From NCBI GenBank assembly GCA_036874045.1, contig CM072335.1:1322001-1386000 (forward strand): a DNA stretch of 64,000 bases, given 5' to 3'. The notes under the pieces are model-generated. The model was not told the origin of the DNA. It did no database searches and worked only from the letters and a program-made list of their open reading frames with translations. The stretch is from Cymodocea nodosa. Taxonomy: Eukaryota; Streptophyta; Magnoliopsida; Alismatales; Cymodoceaceae. The translations under genes were made by a program, and so were the position numbers. Positions 27,001 through 36,200 of this stretch are shown here, piece after piece. Numbering within the stretch: position 1 is the first letter of the stretch; every line of letters starts with the position of its first letter.

Positions 27001-27794
27001 CAAAGCAGCCAAAGATTCATTCATAATGAAATTACAATATCTTTTAATGTCTTAATGCCATTCTCCACTTCAAATTTACATTATTTACTTCAGGATGGTC
27101 CAATAATTCAGATCATTAATAGGGCTCTTACTTATTGATGACATACGTTTCTAAAATCTACAATATCAATAAATCATTTATAAAGTTTGATGTCAGGTCG
27201 GCCATATAACCTTTGAGGTGGATTACAGATTATTCTTGAAGTGGCTTTACTAGGTGTTGTCATTGAACCATACCAAAAATGACTAATATATTGTTGTTTA
27301 CATACAAGAAAAATGTATCTAGAATACTTGGCATATATAACTCACACGTATTTTTCGTTCGTGTTCTCTCTCTTTTTTCACGAAGTAACTCTTTCTCATG
27401 TTTGCACTGTTCTCTCTCATGTTCTTGTATCTTCTTTCATCTTAAATGATTGCGTGAAATTTTTGAATCAAATGTTATTCCACTCAATAGCTTCCCTCTT
27501 GACTTAATAATATGGATTCTTGATGAACTAACACTTTCTGATAATTCTACTTGTTTTCGTAGGTGGGAAGATAATATTGGTAGTGTTGACACACAGTCAC
27601 GAGGATCTCGTCGAAACAACTCTAGATCATCCTCCAACACTCCAAGAGGTGGTCACGGTGAACGTCAAATGGGAGGCCGCTTTACAAATGCCACTTTTGT
27701 GACTGCAACCGGTGATCCTGTGACGGACAGAAGGTGTTATGTGTGTGGCGATCCATCACACTTTGCGAATGTCTGTCCTACTCGAGGCACATGA
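1..27794 (+). CDS. TOP3A: DNA topoisomerase 3-alpha, C-terminal part (16 exons, 5' end off window)
   Basis: Type IA topoisomerase that acts with RecQ helicase and RMI1 to dissolve double Holliday junctions in the nucleus. Exons read here: 1-120, 202-330, 1183-1257, 1966-2055, 2182-2286, 2753-2787, 5224-5353, 9723-9775, 9838-9934, 12817-12855, 13391-13469, 13569-13640, 15505-15588, 15789-15956, 26044-26161, 27563-27794. All junctions are GT/AG and phase-consistent, giving 541 codons and a TGA stop. Visible motifs are HPPIHPT in the first exon and GIGTDAT in the fifth (both typical of the IA core). Paired-cysteine zinc motifs follow (CPCSLC, then CNSCMP and CIGGC), then a CCHC knuckle ([14 protein letters not shown]), a GRF-type finger in exon 26044-26161, and a terminal CCHC knuckle ([14 protein letters not shown]). 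This GRF plus CCHC tail is the plant TOP3A layout. The catalytic tyrosine region lies left of the window. The longest introns (5.4-9.7, 9.9-12.8 and 16.0-26.0 kb) are swollen by transposon remnants. Confidence 0.95.
331..1182. other. TOP3A intron without recognisable elements
   Basis: AT-rich intron between the second and third exons in the window; no protein remnant or repeat structure was recognised. Confidence 0.6.
1455..1930. mobile_element. candidate short inverted-repeat element (MITE-like)
   Basis: The left end (GGGTTTATGCAAAAAGTGAC) and the reverse complement of the right end (GGACTCATTTGTACACGTAG, followed by AAAGTAATAAAA) are similar in the pattern GG..T.TTT.TGCAC...AAAGTaA. The interior is AT-rich and non-coding. 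Similar termini occur at 20915-22281, and related subterminal sequence near 38040-38100. No clear target-site duplication was found. Confidence 0.4.
2788..5223. other. TOP3A intron with no assignable element
   Basis: No clear protein remnant. The end of the 4600-4755 stretch (T-rich run, then a short A-run) is reminiscent of a LINE 3' tail on the plus strand, but no reverse-transcriptase motif supports this. Confidence 0.4.
5990..6555 (+). mobile_element. RTE-type LINE remnant, reverse-transcriptase C-terminal part
   Basis: Broken plus-strand frames contain [20 protein letters not shown], then [20 protein letters not shown]. This is the diagnostic RTE/BovB-type stretch after the RT fingers (family pattern GWmKWR...[17 protein letters not shown]..rPamLYG). 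Many stops make it a dead copy. It is interrupted at 6556 by an L1 fragment and resumes at 7350. Confidence 0.85.
6556..6564. repeat. target-site duplication, left copy (AAATTACTT)
   Basis: Perfect 9-bp match to 7341-7349 on either side of the L1 fragment. The poly(A) end of the fragment abuts this copy, as target-primed reverse transcription predicts. Confidence 0.65.
6565..7340 (-). mobile_element. 5'-truncated L1-type LINE fragment (RNase H domain), nested in the RTE LINE
   Basis: Minus-strand frames give [47 protein letters not shown] and [15 protein letters not shown]. This is the RVT_3 (RNase H-like) domain at the end of plant L1 polyproteins. Its 3' end (CCACCCCATAAATAGA... then an A-run) matches the tail of the large LINE at 16529, so both belong to one family. 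It is flanked by the 9-bp duplication AAATTACTT (6556-6564 and 7341-7349). Confidence 0.85.
7341..7349. repeat. target-site duplication, right copy (AAATTACTT)
   Basis: Partner of 6556-6564. Removing the fragment together with one copy rejoins the RTE LINE sequence. Confidence 0.65.
7350..7510 (+). mobile_element. continuation of the RTE-type LINE, 3' terminal part
   Basis: The plus-strand frame reads [20 protein letters not shown], matching the C-terminal end of RTE polyproteins (family pattern DL...nl..dm..DR..Wr..IHVADP). It closely resembles 25800-25950, an independent copy of the same family. Confidence 0.8.
7817..8946. mobile_element. possible solo LTR or other repeat
   Basis: Begins TGTTAGGATCAAATAATTTC, much like the start of the better-supported LTR at 22711 (TGTAGGATCAAATGATTTTA), and could end in ...GGAACA before AGATGA, which also precedes the start (7811-7816). 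The right boundary is a guess. A minus-strand copia-like scrap (DDMLTKPM) lies near 9210-9240. Confidence 0.25.
8947..9722. other. TOP3A intron remainder
   Basis: A single weak copia C-terminal-like motif on minus (DDMLTKPM around 9210-9240); otherwise nothing recognisable. Confidence 0.35.
10400..11780 (-). mobile_element. Ty1/copia remnant: gag and pre-integrase region
   Basis: Broken minus-strand frames over about 11190-11560 follow the UBN2-type copia gag ([20 protein letters not shown], then [23 protein letters not shown]). About 10410-10760 follows the protease/pre-integrase junction ([20 protein letters not shown], then [11 protein letters not shown]). It resembles the copy at 39890-40990, so the family is shared. 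Stops throughout; no LTR found. It is antisense to TOP3A. Confidence 0.8.
12315..12393. repeat. 79-bp fold-back (imperfect palindrome)
   Basis: Outer arms ACACATGCAC (12315-12324) and GTGCATGTGT (12384-12393) pair perfectly. Inner arms AGAGAAAGATC (12328-12338) and GATCTTTCTCT (12359-12369) also pair, with a T-rich loop. It may be the end of an unrecognised element or a stable intronic hairpin. Confidence 0.7.
12856..13390. other. TOP3A intron, nothing recognised
   Basis: Ends in two closely spaced AGs, GTTGTAG|TGTAG|GAAC. Only the upstream AG (exon from 13391) preserves the frame and yields the conserved CRNVVWLPG. Confidence 0.7.
13641..15504. other. TOP3A intron, at most a faint LINE-like tail
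   Basis: 14040-14545 on plus ends in a T-rich stretch and a short A-run like a LINE 3' end, but no domain could be confirmed. The rest is AT-rich. Confidence 0.35.
16511..16528. repeat. target-site duplication of the large LINE, left copy
   Basis: AAATTCATTACCATGGTT, identical to 25189-25206. The LINE poly(A) (a T-run on plus) starts immediately to its right, so the last two Ts are ambiguous. Confidence 0.88.
20915..22281. mobile_element. inverted-repeat DNA element with GC-rich core, nested in the LINE
   Basis: The left end (TCTGTGCATTCAGAAAGTAA then CAGAAAATAA) mirrors the right end read on minus (TTTGTGCACACCAAAAAGTA then AAGAAAAATT). The outer parts are extremely AT-rich; 21240-21440 is almost only A and T. 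The core at about 21530-22130 is GC-rich with many CpGs and short open frames on minus that I do not recognise. It interrupts LINE ORF1. No transposase is present, so it is non-autonomous. The exact ends and duplication were not resolved. Confidence 0.55.
22711..24038 (+). mobile_element. probable solo LTR inserted in the LINE
   Basis: Starts TGTAGGATCAAATGATTTTA and ends AATCCTTAACA (TG...CA). The flanks are ATTTC (22706-22710) and ATTCC (24039-24043), a 5-bp duplication with one mismatch. LINE ORF1-like reading resumes on both sides. It contains a TATA-like TATTTATAA near 23150 but no internal coding region, as expected after LTR-LTR recombination. The start is typical of large SIRE/Maximus-type copia LTRs; the family assignment is from memory of such termini. 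Confidence 0.6.
25189..25206. repeat. target-site duplication of the large LINE, right copy
   Basis: Perfect 18-bp partner of 16511-16528; it fixes the 5' end of the LINE at 25188. Confidence 0.88.
25455..25960 (+). mobile_element. RTE-type LINE remnant, second copy
   Basis: Same family as 5990-7510: IKRKIL, then the ...[20 protein letters not shown] block, with matching order and spacing. 5'-truncated and full of stops. It sits in the same TOP3A intron as the large LINE, upstream of the GRF-finger exon. Confidence 0.8.
26400..27010 (-). mobile_element. L1-type LINE fragment (post-RT linker and zinc-binding segment)
   Basis: Minus frames give [20 protein letters not shown] (the W.l.FRR.L.D.E signature of plant L1 polyproteins) and then [20 protein letters not shown] with VKVW (C..C....HL...C....VW, zf-RVT). 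Frames shift between the two. It lies in the last TOP3A intron, antisense. Confidence 0.75.
27011..27562. other. end of last TOP3A intron, nothing recognised
   Basis: Ends in a T-rich tract and TTTTCGTAG acceptor before the final exon. Confidence 0.6.
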
Positions 27795-28680
27795 TTAGTT
27801 TTCAGGCAACAGAAGTGGTTTAGATGATGTGCATATCGTAGTCTCCTGCTTTCCACTCGTTTCAATATGTTTGTATGTGTTCATTCTTTTTAAGAAAAAG
27901 AGCTTGGAAAATGTGAAGTGCTTTTCGGTCATGAACTGTGATCATTAATGACGATTGTTCAGTTTATGGAACTTCATTTAAGCCCGTAATTGTTGCATTG
28001 ATTCTGTGTTATATTATCGGAAAGTGTTGACGTATAAAACAAGTAGCAAAATTATTTCATGATGGTGCTCTTTGTTCCTATCTAGTTGACGGAAAGTAAT
28101 ATCTCAACCACCTGTTTATTCAAACATTTCCGCCTACTAATGCCTTCATTTTGTTATGTATTTTACTAGGGTTAGTGATCAAGGGGTTTGTGCAAATCAA
28201 CGGTTAAATGTGCACAAACGTAAACAGCGTAAAAGAACTTTTTGTATTAACCAAAAAAGGAACTGCGGTTTTGCGCTAGTTCTTCTAGAAAATAGATTTT
28301 TAAACGTGTTCTCAAATGTCCCTAGTGATTATAACATTTTTGGAAAAGTAGCTTCTGCATTTCATTTTACATCTACCACTTTGATGAAAGTTTATGAAAA
28401 AATTATAGAAATGTTGTCTTACATTTGCAAGATTGTCTTTATGATGTTTTGTATATTCCTGGACTCGAAACTCAACCAAATGGCCCGGGATCAAGAAGAG
28501 GCAGTTTTAACCTTGTGATCACGCAAAAACAATAAATTTCAATAGAATCAAGAGAGGATAATATTTATATATATACATGCAAAATGAATAAAAGTCAGAA
28601 AAAATTTATTTAAAATTGAGAAAAAGAAAACCCAAAGTTTTTTAATTAAAGTGCGTTCCTTCACTACTCCCGAGTCCCGA
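27795..28680. other. TOP3A 3' flank and TOP3A-CTF7 intergenic spacer
   Basis: Follows the TOP3A stop codon and probably holds its 3' UTR and the CTF7 promoter. A 120-codon open frame at 28156-28518 resembles nothing I recognise and is treated as chance. No transposon protein remnant was seen. Confidence 0.5.
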
Positions 28681-29132
28681 CCGGAACGTGAGAAGCGTCG
28701 TGTATTCCGCCCGCTGTTCGGAAGGCGTCGTGCATTTCGGCAGTCGTTCTTCTCCCGTCGTCTCTGTGTTTCTCCGCCTCCCTCTTGTGAAAGCGCTGGT
28801 TTACGCCCTAGCTGATATCCTTCGCCTCCCATCTCTCTGCCGCCCACCTTCCATCTTTCCCGTCGGTTTTTTTCAACTCCGTCTGGATTTTCGCCCTAGT
28901 TTTCTGTTTATAAATGGTTCGTCTACGCTTGAACCTCCCGAAAGTGGTCTGCCCCGAGCCCGTCCTCCTCTCGCGAAACCGTCCTACTCCAAACCTAATC
29001 CCGTCGCCCCCCTGAAGGCGTCGTCTCCCCTCATCCACTTGATTTTCTGCCACCCCTGAACGCGAAACCCTCCCCTGATCCTGAAACCGTCGTGGAAGTC
29101 ACTTTGGTAGCTCGCCGCCTCCATTGTCGTTA
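28680..29132 (+). other. probable 5' leader exon of CTF7
   Basis: A sharply bounded GC- and pyrimidine-rich block in AT-rich surroundings, ending in a good donor (GTTAAG|GTAATG at about 29132/29133). It lies 0.9 kb upstream of the CTF7 ATG and on the same strand, as expected for a non-coding first exon with a leader intron (about 29133 to just before 30028). An open frame across 28688-29059 is low-complexity and not recognisable, so I read it as leader. The transcription start is not determined. The leader intron contains nothing recognisable. Confidence 0.5.
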
Positions 29133-30027
29133 AGGTAATGCTCTGCCATTTGGATGCACTAAGATTTCCTTTGTGTTCTTATGAATCTGACCTTCTTTTT
29201 GGCCTGCTCGCATGATTTGTATGCTTCTTTAAGTTCTGCTAACAATCGTCACTTATGCATGATATACTTTGAAATATCAAGTTTAGTCAGCATGAGTTGT
29301 GTTATGTTAAATATCCATGGGATCTTTCAATCTGTTTGTCTTTTTTCTAATTTGATTTATCCTCCTGCATTTTAAATATTCTTGCCAGAATCGTCAGTCA
29401 AGGTGTAGGCAAAATACATCATCTATTTTTGGAGCCATACATTTATTTAAATAATAATATTATGAATGTTGAAAGTTAATGACATTAATATCCATGTAAA
29501 TTTAGGTTTTAATCATACAATTTCTGTTAATTCTAACACCTGCACAAATACCTATTTCTTTATTTATTTTATATAAAAATACAATGAAGGTTCGAATATA
29601 TAAATCATAAACAGATCTGAAGCAGAAATTGAAAGGAGAAATTACAAGCTGCTGGAATAAAACTGCTTTGTTGGAATGACAAATGAAGCTGCTTTTCTTG
29701 GTGTTTTTCTGGAACAAAACTGGAAAGGATGAAATTCAAAGGAAAAATTACAAGCTTCTAACTAAACGGATCTGAAATGTCATATTGAAGTCTATAATTC
29801 ACCCATAAACATCATTAATAAGAACACCGCAAAATGTGTAAAAAATAGCTCTTTCAAACTGGTTATCTGTAATAAACTGTCAATTATTCTATTTAATTAG
29901 TTTTATTATTGATTGTGATTTCTATTCTGTTTTCCATCTCTACGAGACCAGTTTTCACCTCCTGCCATCACGTTTCTCTCGCTCAGTCACGACCTTGAAC
30001 TCTCCATCTTGGTTGGTAGTGTTGATC

Positions 30028-32155
30028 ATGCAGACCAAGATCAGCAAGTTCTTCCAGATGACTACCAACAATGCCCGGGGCTTCTTTCCACCTCTGGATC
30101 AGGTGGAGGATATGGACATCTCAGGAAGTCCTGAGCCAGATGTTCTTGTGACCTACAGAAGACGGGAGCTCAACAACCCAAGTTTGAAAAGGTACCTTCG
30201 ATAAACCAGGTTGGGAACAAAAGGATGTATTTTTAAATGGAGTATTTTGTTTGTTGTGCTTTTTTTTTTGCTGCAATGTCATGTTCTGTTATTTGAATTT
30301 GTGCTGTCTCTTTTTTAATGAAAGTCATGGAATGAAATGCACAAATGTTGGGAACTAGGGATTTAGCCATTCGGGTAATTCTTCTAGCATTCCATGTAGA
30401 AGTTCTCGTTCCCTTTTTTCTTGTTTTTTGAATACTTTTTTTTCCAGTGGGATTGTAGCTCGTGAAAGGAAGAGGGCTGCAATTACATATTACTTTTATT
30501 GAAGGAAGAGAGCTGCAAATTACACATTACTTTTATTGAAGCATGACACACCTTTCTGTTGCTCAATTAATGATTCTGGGTGAGCATTTCAGAGTATGTT
30601 TGTTATCCATCACCAGACTTGGCTTTTTTGACTCTTGAATTTCGTATGGGTATTATTTGATTAAAGCTACTCTGATTGATTTTTATGTTAAGTTAGGATG
30701 GTTGGGAATTGTAGCTAATATATCATTCTATGGTTATTATGACAGTGATGGTTTTCAGATTTGCACGTCCGATGAATATGACAAGGGAATACACAAAGGT
30801 GCCTCAGGGATGTCTTCAAGAAGACCAGATCCTTTACCCAACGTCACAAATAAGAAAAGGAGTTATTCGCAGTATCATCTGGAACTTGGTCAGTCTGATT
30901 TCCTTCTCCACTCTTGTGATGTGTGCGGGTTGAGCTATGCACTTGGAGATGAAGGAGATGAAAAGGCTCACAAGGTTTTCCATAAGAATTACTACCAGGG
31001 TATCTTTTTCAAGGTGGGTTGCTTTGTTCATTTGAGTAGTGGTCTCAATTTTTTCTTTCTTTTCAAATTTCTCAATGAAAAATTTTATCAGGGATGGAAC
31101 AATGAAAGAATCGTCCCAATGCCTAAGAGTGAGACAATTGAAGAACGTATTATAGTAGTCTTGGACGGTGATCCTCCTGGTCAAAAGCACAAGGTTCTTT
31201 AGTCACTTTGTTATCTATTAACTAATAACTAGCTAGATTTTTCGTATATCTGATGCACATTATGAATCTCTCTGAATTACTTAGTCACATCCTGGCTATG
31301 AGTCATAGGCTATCAAAGGCGCTGACTTTTGTTTATTTTTCCTCTTTGAGATTGTATTCCAATTTAATTGTATTTATTAAGCTCAACTCCTGGTTCTTTT
31401 TCCTAATGATATTCCAATCATTTCACAGCTCCAAGAGGTGGCAAGGGTGATGTCCAATGACCTTTGTTTGGCAAATGAGTGGTCTCTTCACAAGCTTTGC
31501 AAGGTGATTTTTGGGTTGAATTCTTACTCCATGACATTTTTATAATGCATGCTTCTCACTTTCTTCCTCAGACGTATCTCTTCATTTCTAGGAAAAGGAT
31601 CGTCGGTTGTCTTGTTTTAGAACCAATTAGAACAGCCCATAGAATAATCTCGAAGTCTTCCAGTTCGGATTCAAGCAGATCTACTAAACTGGCACCTGAG
31701 TCAAGTAATGCAAACTCAAGAAAAACAGCTAAATCTGTATTGCAATTTGGAAATGTCACTTTCCGTAGAGAAACTATAAAAAGTTCTTCAAGGACCGCTG
31801 AACAGAATATGTGGGACAGCGGAGCAACGTTTTATGAGGAGGAAGCTGTCCCGGCCGTCTGTGGTGTTCGAGTCATATGGGTTGCTCCTTCCCAGCGAAG
31901 GAAACGAGTTGCTACACGAGTATTGGATGCCGCAAGGTACTATCATCTTTTCTATTCTTTATTGTGGTGAGTAATCTGATGTTTAGCTAATCAAATTCAT
32001 TCTTATCTTTACATTTATCCAGGAAGAACTTCATTGCGAACAAGAAGTTAGCACCATCTGATTGTGCATTCTCTGCGCCAACTTCTGCTGGGAGAGCCTT
32101 TGCGGCCGTTTACAGCAGAACTGAATCATTCTTGGTATACAAATCAGACGATTGA
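30028..32155 (+). CDS. CTF7: CTF7/ECO1 sister-chromatid cohesion N-acetyltransferase
   Basis: Acetylates the cohesin SMC3 head to establish cohesion in S phase. Coding exons: 30028-30191, 30746-31013, 31092-31193, 31429-31503, 31572-31936, 32023-32155. The total is 1107 nt (368 aa plus TGA), with GT/AG junctions and consistent phases; the family is about 350 aa in Arabidopsis. The protein opens MQTKISKFF, a PIP-box-like start typical of ECO1 proteins. It has a C2H2 finger ([19 protein letters not shown] then HK; C-x2-C...H-x3-H), preceded by the [14 protein letters not shown] block shared with plant CTF7. The GNAT part contains [36 protein letters not shown] and the C-terminal [20 protein letters not shown]. 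The acetyl-CoA loop reads QRRKRVA, with R where many members have G. The start is the first ATG of the frame at 30028; an in-frame TTG upstream was not used. The 3' end converges on the MUSE-like gene. Confidence 0.94.
30464..30537 (+). repeat. two-copy 37-bp tandem duplication in CTF7 intron 1
   Basis: Copies at 30464-30500 and 30501-30537 differ at only a few positions. They lie just after a T-rich tract and a strong-looking acceptor (TTTTCCAG at about 30446). Using that acceptor would give an in-frame stop about 18 codons later, so I placed coding exon 2 at 30746. Confidence 0.75.
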
Positions 32156-33214
32156 GAAGTTAGATTTTTCTACAAAGCTAGCCACAAAAACATCAAGCCG
32201 TGTCTAGTAGATGGGCGGTTAAGAATTGATGCGTTGGATACACCTCAGGAATGCTTAACTTGTTTGTATTCATAATGCACAAGCTGTGGTCTCCTTGCTT
32301 ACTTTTAGAAAAGGATTAGAGTTGGCTTATGTTGATCATCCTTTTTACGTTCAACAAAGGGTATTACAGATATAAGCGTCGTGTACTGGTGATTTACATG
32401 TTCTTTTATTTTTGGCAAATTAGTGATTTACATGTTCTCCGCGAGCTCTATCTTTTGCCTTGCATGGGTATTGAAACACGGCACTTTTTTGAATTTTTAT
32501 CGATATTGACAGTTAATTTCAAATAGGAAATAAGAGGAATTCGGCGTGGTTCTTTAGAAAGTCTTACCATTGCATTTAAATATCATTTTTATAAGAAAAA
32601 GTTGAAACACATCTTCTATGTGTGTCGTTATGGTGTCTACATGAGCAAAATTTTGTATGTTAAACGAAGAAGAAACCAGAAGGCAGGGGCCTAGCCGAAT
32701 CCAAAATGGCATTTCTCTGTTACCGAGTTTATATGGTAGTTACAAAATGATCGTAACGAGAACCCTTATGCTATAACTTACCATGCAAGCTTTTCCATAA
32801 AAGAAAATATATATATTCGTCAAGCTTTCAGATATTGCAACCTTCACACATAAGAATGCCATTATGGAGCGAGGGTTGGAGAACACCCGTCCACGGGAAT
32901 GAAGCAAATATAAATTCGTTGACGAGTGGGGACCGAACTGATTACACCGACAAGAAAATCAAAATATCAATACATAACAGAGCACATTTTCGCTTAGGCT
33001 TAAAGAGCCAGGATGTCTCTTGTAGGATAACGAGAGAAATGGAGGCCTGATGGGACCATCGTACCACATGAAGCTGACTAATCAGTCTTTACAGCACCAA
33101 ATGGTCCCTTTCATAAAAGATTTTGCACCTTGCCTCGCAGGCAAGACAGAACAGATACAAAGCAATCCCTCCCTCCATTATATTATTGTTTCAGACAAGT
33201 TTCCCATTTCTTTG
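32156..33214. other. convergent 3' flanks of CTF7 and the MUSE-like gene
   Basis: Tail-to-tail spacer of about 1.06 kb between the two stop codons, which must hold both 3' UTRs and polyadenylation regions. I recognised no protein remnant or repeat. The two transcripts could overlap here. Confidence 0.6.
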
Positions 33215-36200
33215 TCATCGCCCATTGGCAGGCCGGTACATGGTGTAGCCATTGAACCCATGAGTCAAGCCAGAGTAGTCAGGAAGTTGGTATGGGTACC
33301 CTTGGACATCTGTAAGATCCACCCCACGCATCGACTGATCTGCACCACTTGGCGGCCAGTGGTTCAGCAACAGGCCATCCATCTGACCATTGGTGTAGGC
33401 AAGATCCCTTCTTCCATCAAAAAACCCATTTGGGGAGCCATACAAAGCTCTGTACATGGTGCCATCATCGTAATACTGAGCAGGTGCCTCAAACTGAGCA
33501 CATCCATTTGGAAGACCTGCGTCCATAGTTGACATACCGCTCGGATATGTGTAATGCCTATTCAATGTATGCTGACTGCCTCCATTTGTTGCTGTCTTAT
33601 CAATAACTTGCTCCTCATCAAGCAAATAATTGATGAGGTCAAGATGAGGAAACTCGTACAAACTGGCACCCTGTGCTTGTCGCATCGACGACCCAGACAT
33701 AGCTTCTGTATGATGGCCAGCTACATCTTGGATTTGAAGCCGAGAGGTGTCATTTATAAGAGTGGAAGAATGCAACGGGTTACTGCTACTGGCTTGTGAT
33801 GCTGAACACTCAGCCCACCTGTTCCCACTGCTGGACGTTTCTGGAAAAAGTCCTGGTCTCACAGAGCCTTTCTCTGTACTTGTGGAGCTAGGAAGTGGAG
33901 CCGTGGGAGGAGAAAGAATAGCAGTAGCCGTTTGAGTATAAGTGCTACCTTTGCTGGAAAAAGTTGTAGGACGAGGAACCACGCTAGCAGAGCTTGATGC
34001 CACACTTTTCTTACCAATTATTGCATTTCTGTACGACTGAGTATAATTGTGTATGGATGGCAACGGTTCTGTACTACCTAAACGGCCAGCAGCACTCACT
34101 GAACGAGACAGCGATGGCACTGCCTGAGCTGTTGAAACAAATGAAACTGATGGTCTTGGACCAGGAATAAGAGGGGCACTCAATGGCCTCGACATTGAAG
34201 ATGCTACTTGGACAGTTGACATCTTTACAGTAGTGGTACACCTCTGTGTTTCCGGTTTGGGGATCGATACAGATTGAAGAGACTTTGTACCTGTGGGAAC
34301 TGATTTCTCAGCTTGACTACTGCTGGATGGTGCCTCCCGTACACGTACAGATTGCTGCAAACTAGGTGAAGGTGTTACAGGAGTGGCAGGAGCTGACGAT
34401 GGCTCAAATGTTATTTGCTTCACAGGCCTGTCTATATCTACTTCATTCTTCGTACCCATCTTCTGCAAGGACGTGCCCTCCTCCTGATGAAGCATTCAAG
34501 AGTATAGCCTCAGCAGAATTAAGTATAACTAACAAATATGAAAAAGGAAATATGACTGCGGTTGCAAACAATATGGCCGCAAAAGGCTAGGATATTGCTT
34601 ATGGTGCAAAAAGTCTGTAAAGTCTATTTTCCACAGATTAGTCTGTTGAAAACTTTCATTATATCATGGGGTTATGTAGATTATTGACAACAATGGCTAG
34701 GTACAAATATGGATGAATATCAATACAGGTATAGATATGGATACCTCAAAATTTCAAATTGAATGACACTGATACGGATACGAGCGTTCCCTTAAATGAC
34801 AGTGAATGCATGAAAAATACTGACACGATTAATTTTTTTTGTGTATATATGTATTACTTATGAAATTTTTTAAAGAAAATTAATAAGCAAACAAAAGAAA
34901 CAATGAACCTAAAATATTAATTATCGTATAGAATGCATCAAATGTTAATAGAAACACAAAATAATTAGATATTTTATTGCAAATCATAAATAACAAAATA
35001 ATTGGTATAAATCAAAAAATATGCAATGACGGCTGTTAACAAATGCGAAAAAGTAACATTGGCGTGTCAAAAGCGTCTTGTAGCACAACAAGCAACCTCA
35101 GGTAATATGTATCACAGAATATCCATATATAAGCCTAAACTTCTATAAATAACCCACTCGTGGCCAAATTTTCTCATTTACTCACCCAACATGATACAAA
35201 CCACCATCGCTATTAGCCCCATCCGCCACTAACTCCACAACCCACATCGCCACAACTGTTCCCTTCCCGTGCGGCTAGTGTAAGAGTGCCACCATTACGG
35301 ACCTATCTTCGTGGCAAGCTCAGCAGTCACAACAAAGTACCATCATCATTTCAGACATTGGGTGTATGAACACATGCTGTAAACTTATCTTTTCGATAAA
35401 GACTGTTTTCCTTGCACCAATAGGATTCTGTTCGTGATGTCTCCTCCGTTTTTAAATTAAGCCATATCGTGGTAGTTCATTTGTTGGGTGTGACTTATGG
35501 CTTCATTATTCATGTCTCGTGAACAAGGAATTCAACTTTGGTTTTACATCAAACTTGGGAGAAATTTTTGAAGGAAGTTTGGTGAAATCATAGAAGTCTA
35601 CTAAAATCATCTTGGTACAAAATTTTAGAAAATCTAAAGTAATCAATACAATAATAACATTAGTAATAATTAAATTTAATTTTTAGACATTTGCGACATT
35701 ATAAACACAACATACTTCCAAAATAATATGTCGAGTATAAGAATTTATGATAAATATAATGGGATTGACATGCTTTAAACCTCAATCTAATGGAGAACAC
35801 AGATTTGATGAAATATATGATAAAATAGAAGAAATCAGTAAAAGAAATTAAAAAAGAATCTAAGCATTAAAAATTGAAGTGTACAGAAAAAACAGTTGCA
35901 CAAATTAACATATAGATGATCATTATACTGAAATACAAGAAATCAGTAAGTGAAATAAAAAAACATGGATCTAAGCATTAAACATGAAATCTATATAAAA
36001 ACATCAATAACATAAGTAAACATACATTAGAGCAAATGATAAATACGTTGAAACAGAATATATCAATATTTTTTTTTTCAAAAACAACTTAGATTTAAGC
36101 ATCCAAACTTGATACCTAAAAAAACATCACTTTACAAGATACCACATTTATGGATAAAAAATCCTGCTTTTAATATCAAGAAATTGTTGTTTTGAAACCA

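Noticed and set aside
28156..28518. 120-codon open frame between TOP3A and CTF7
   Set aside because: No recognisable domain or family resemblance, Lys/Phe-rich as expected from AT-rich DNA, and no splice or promoter context.
28688..29059. 123-codon Pro/Ser-rich frame
   Set aside because: Position, composition and the following donor fit a non-coding 5' leader exon of CTF7 better.
29995..30027. In-frame extension of CTF7 upstream of 30028
   Set aside because: It begins with TTG, not ATG; the PIP-like MQTKISKFF start matches the family N-terminus.
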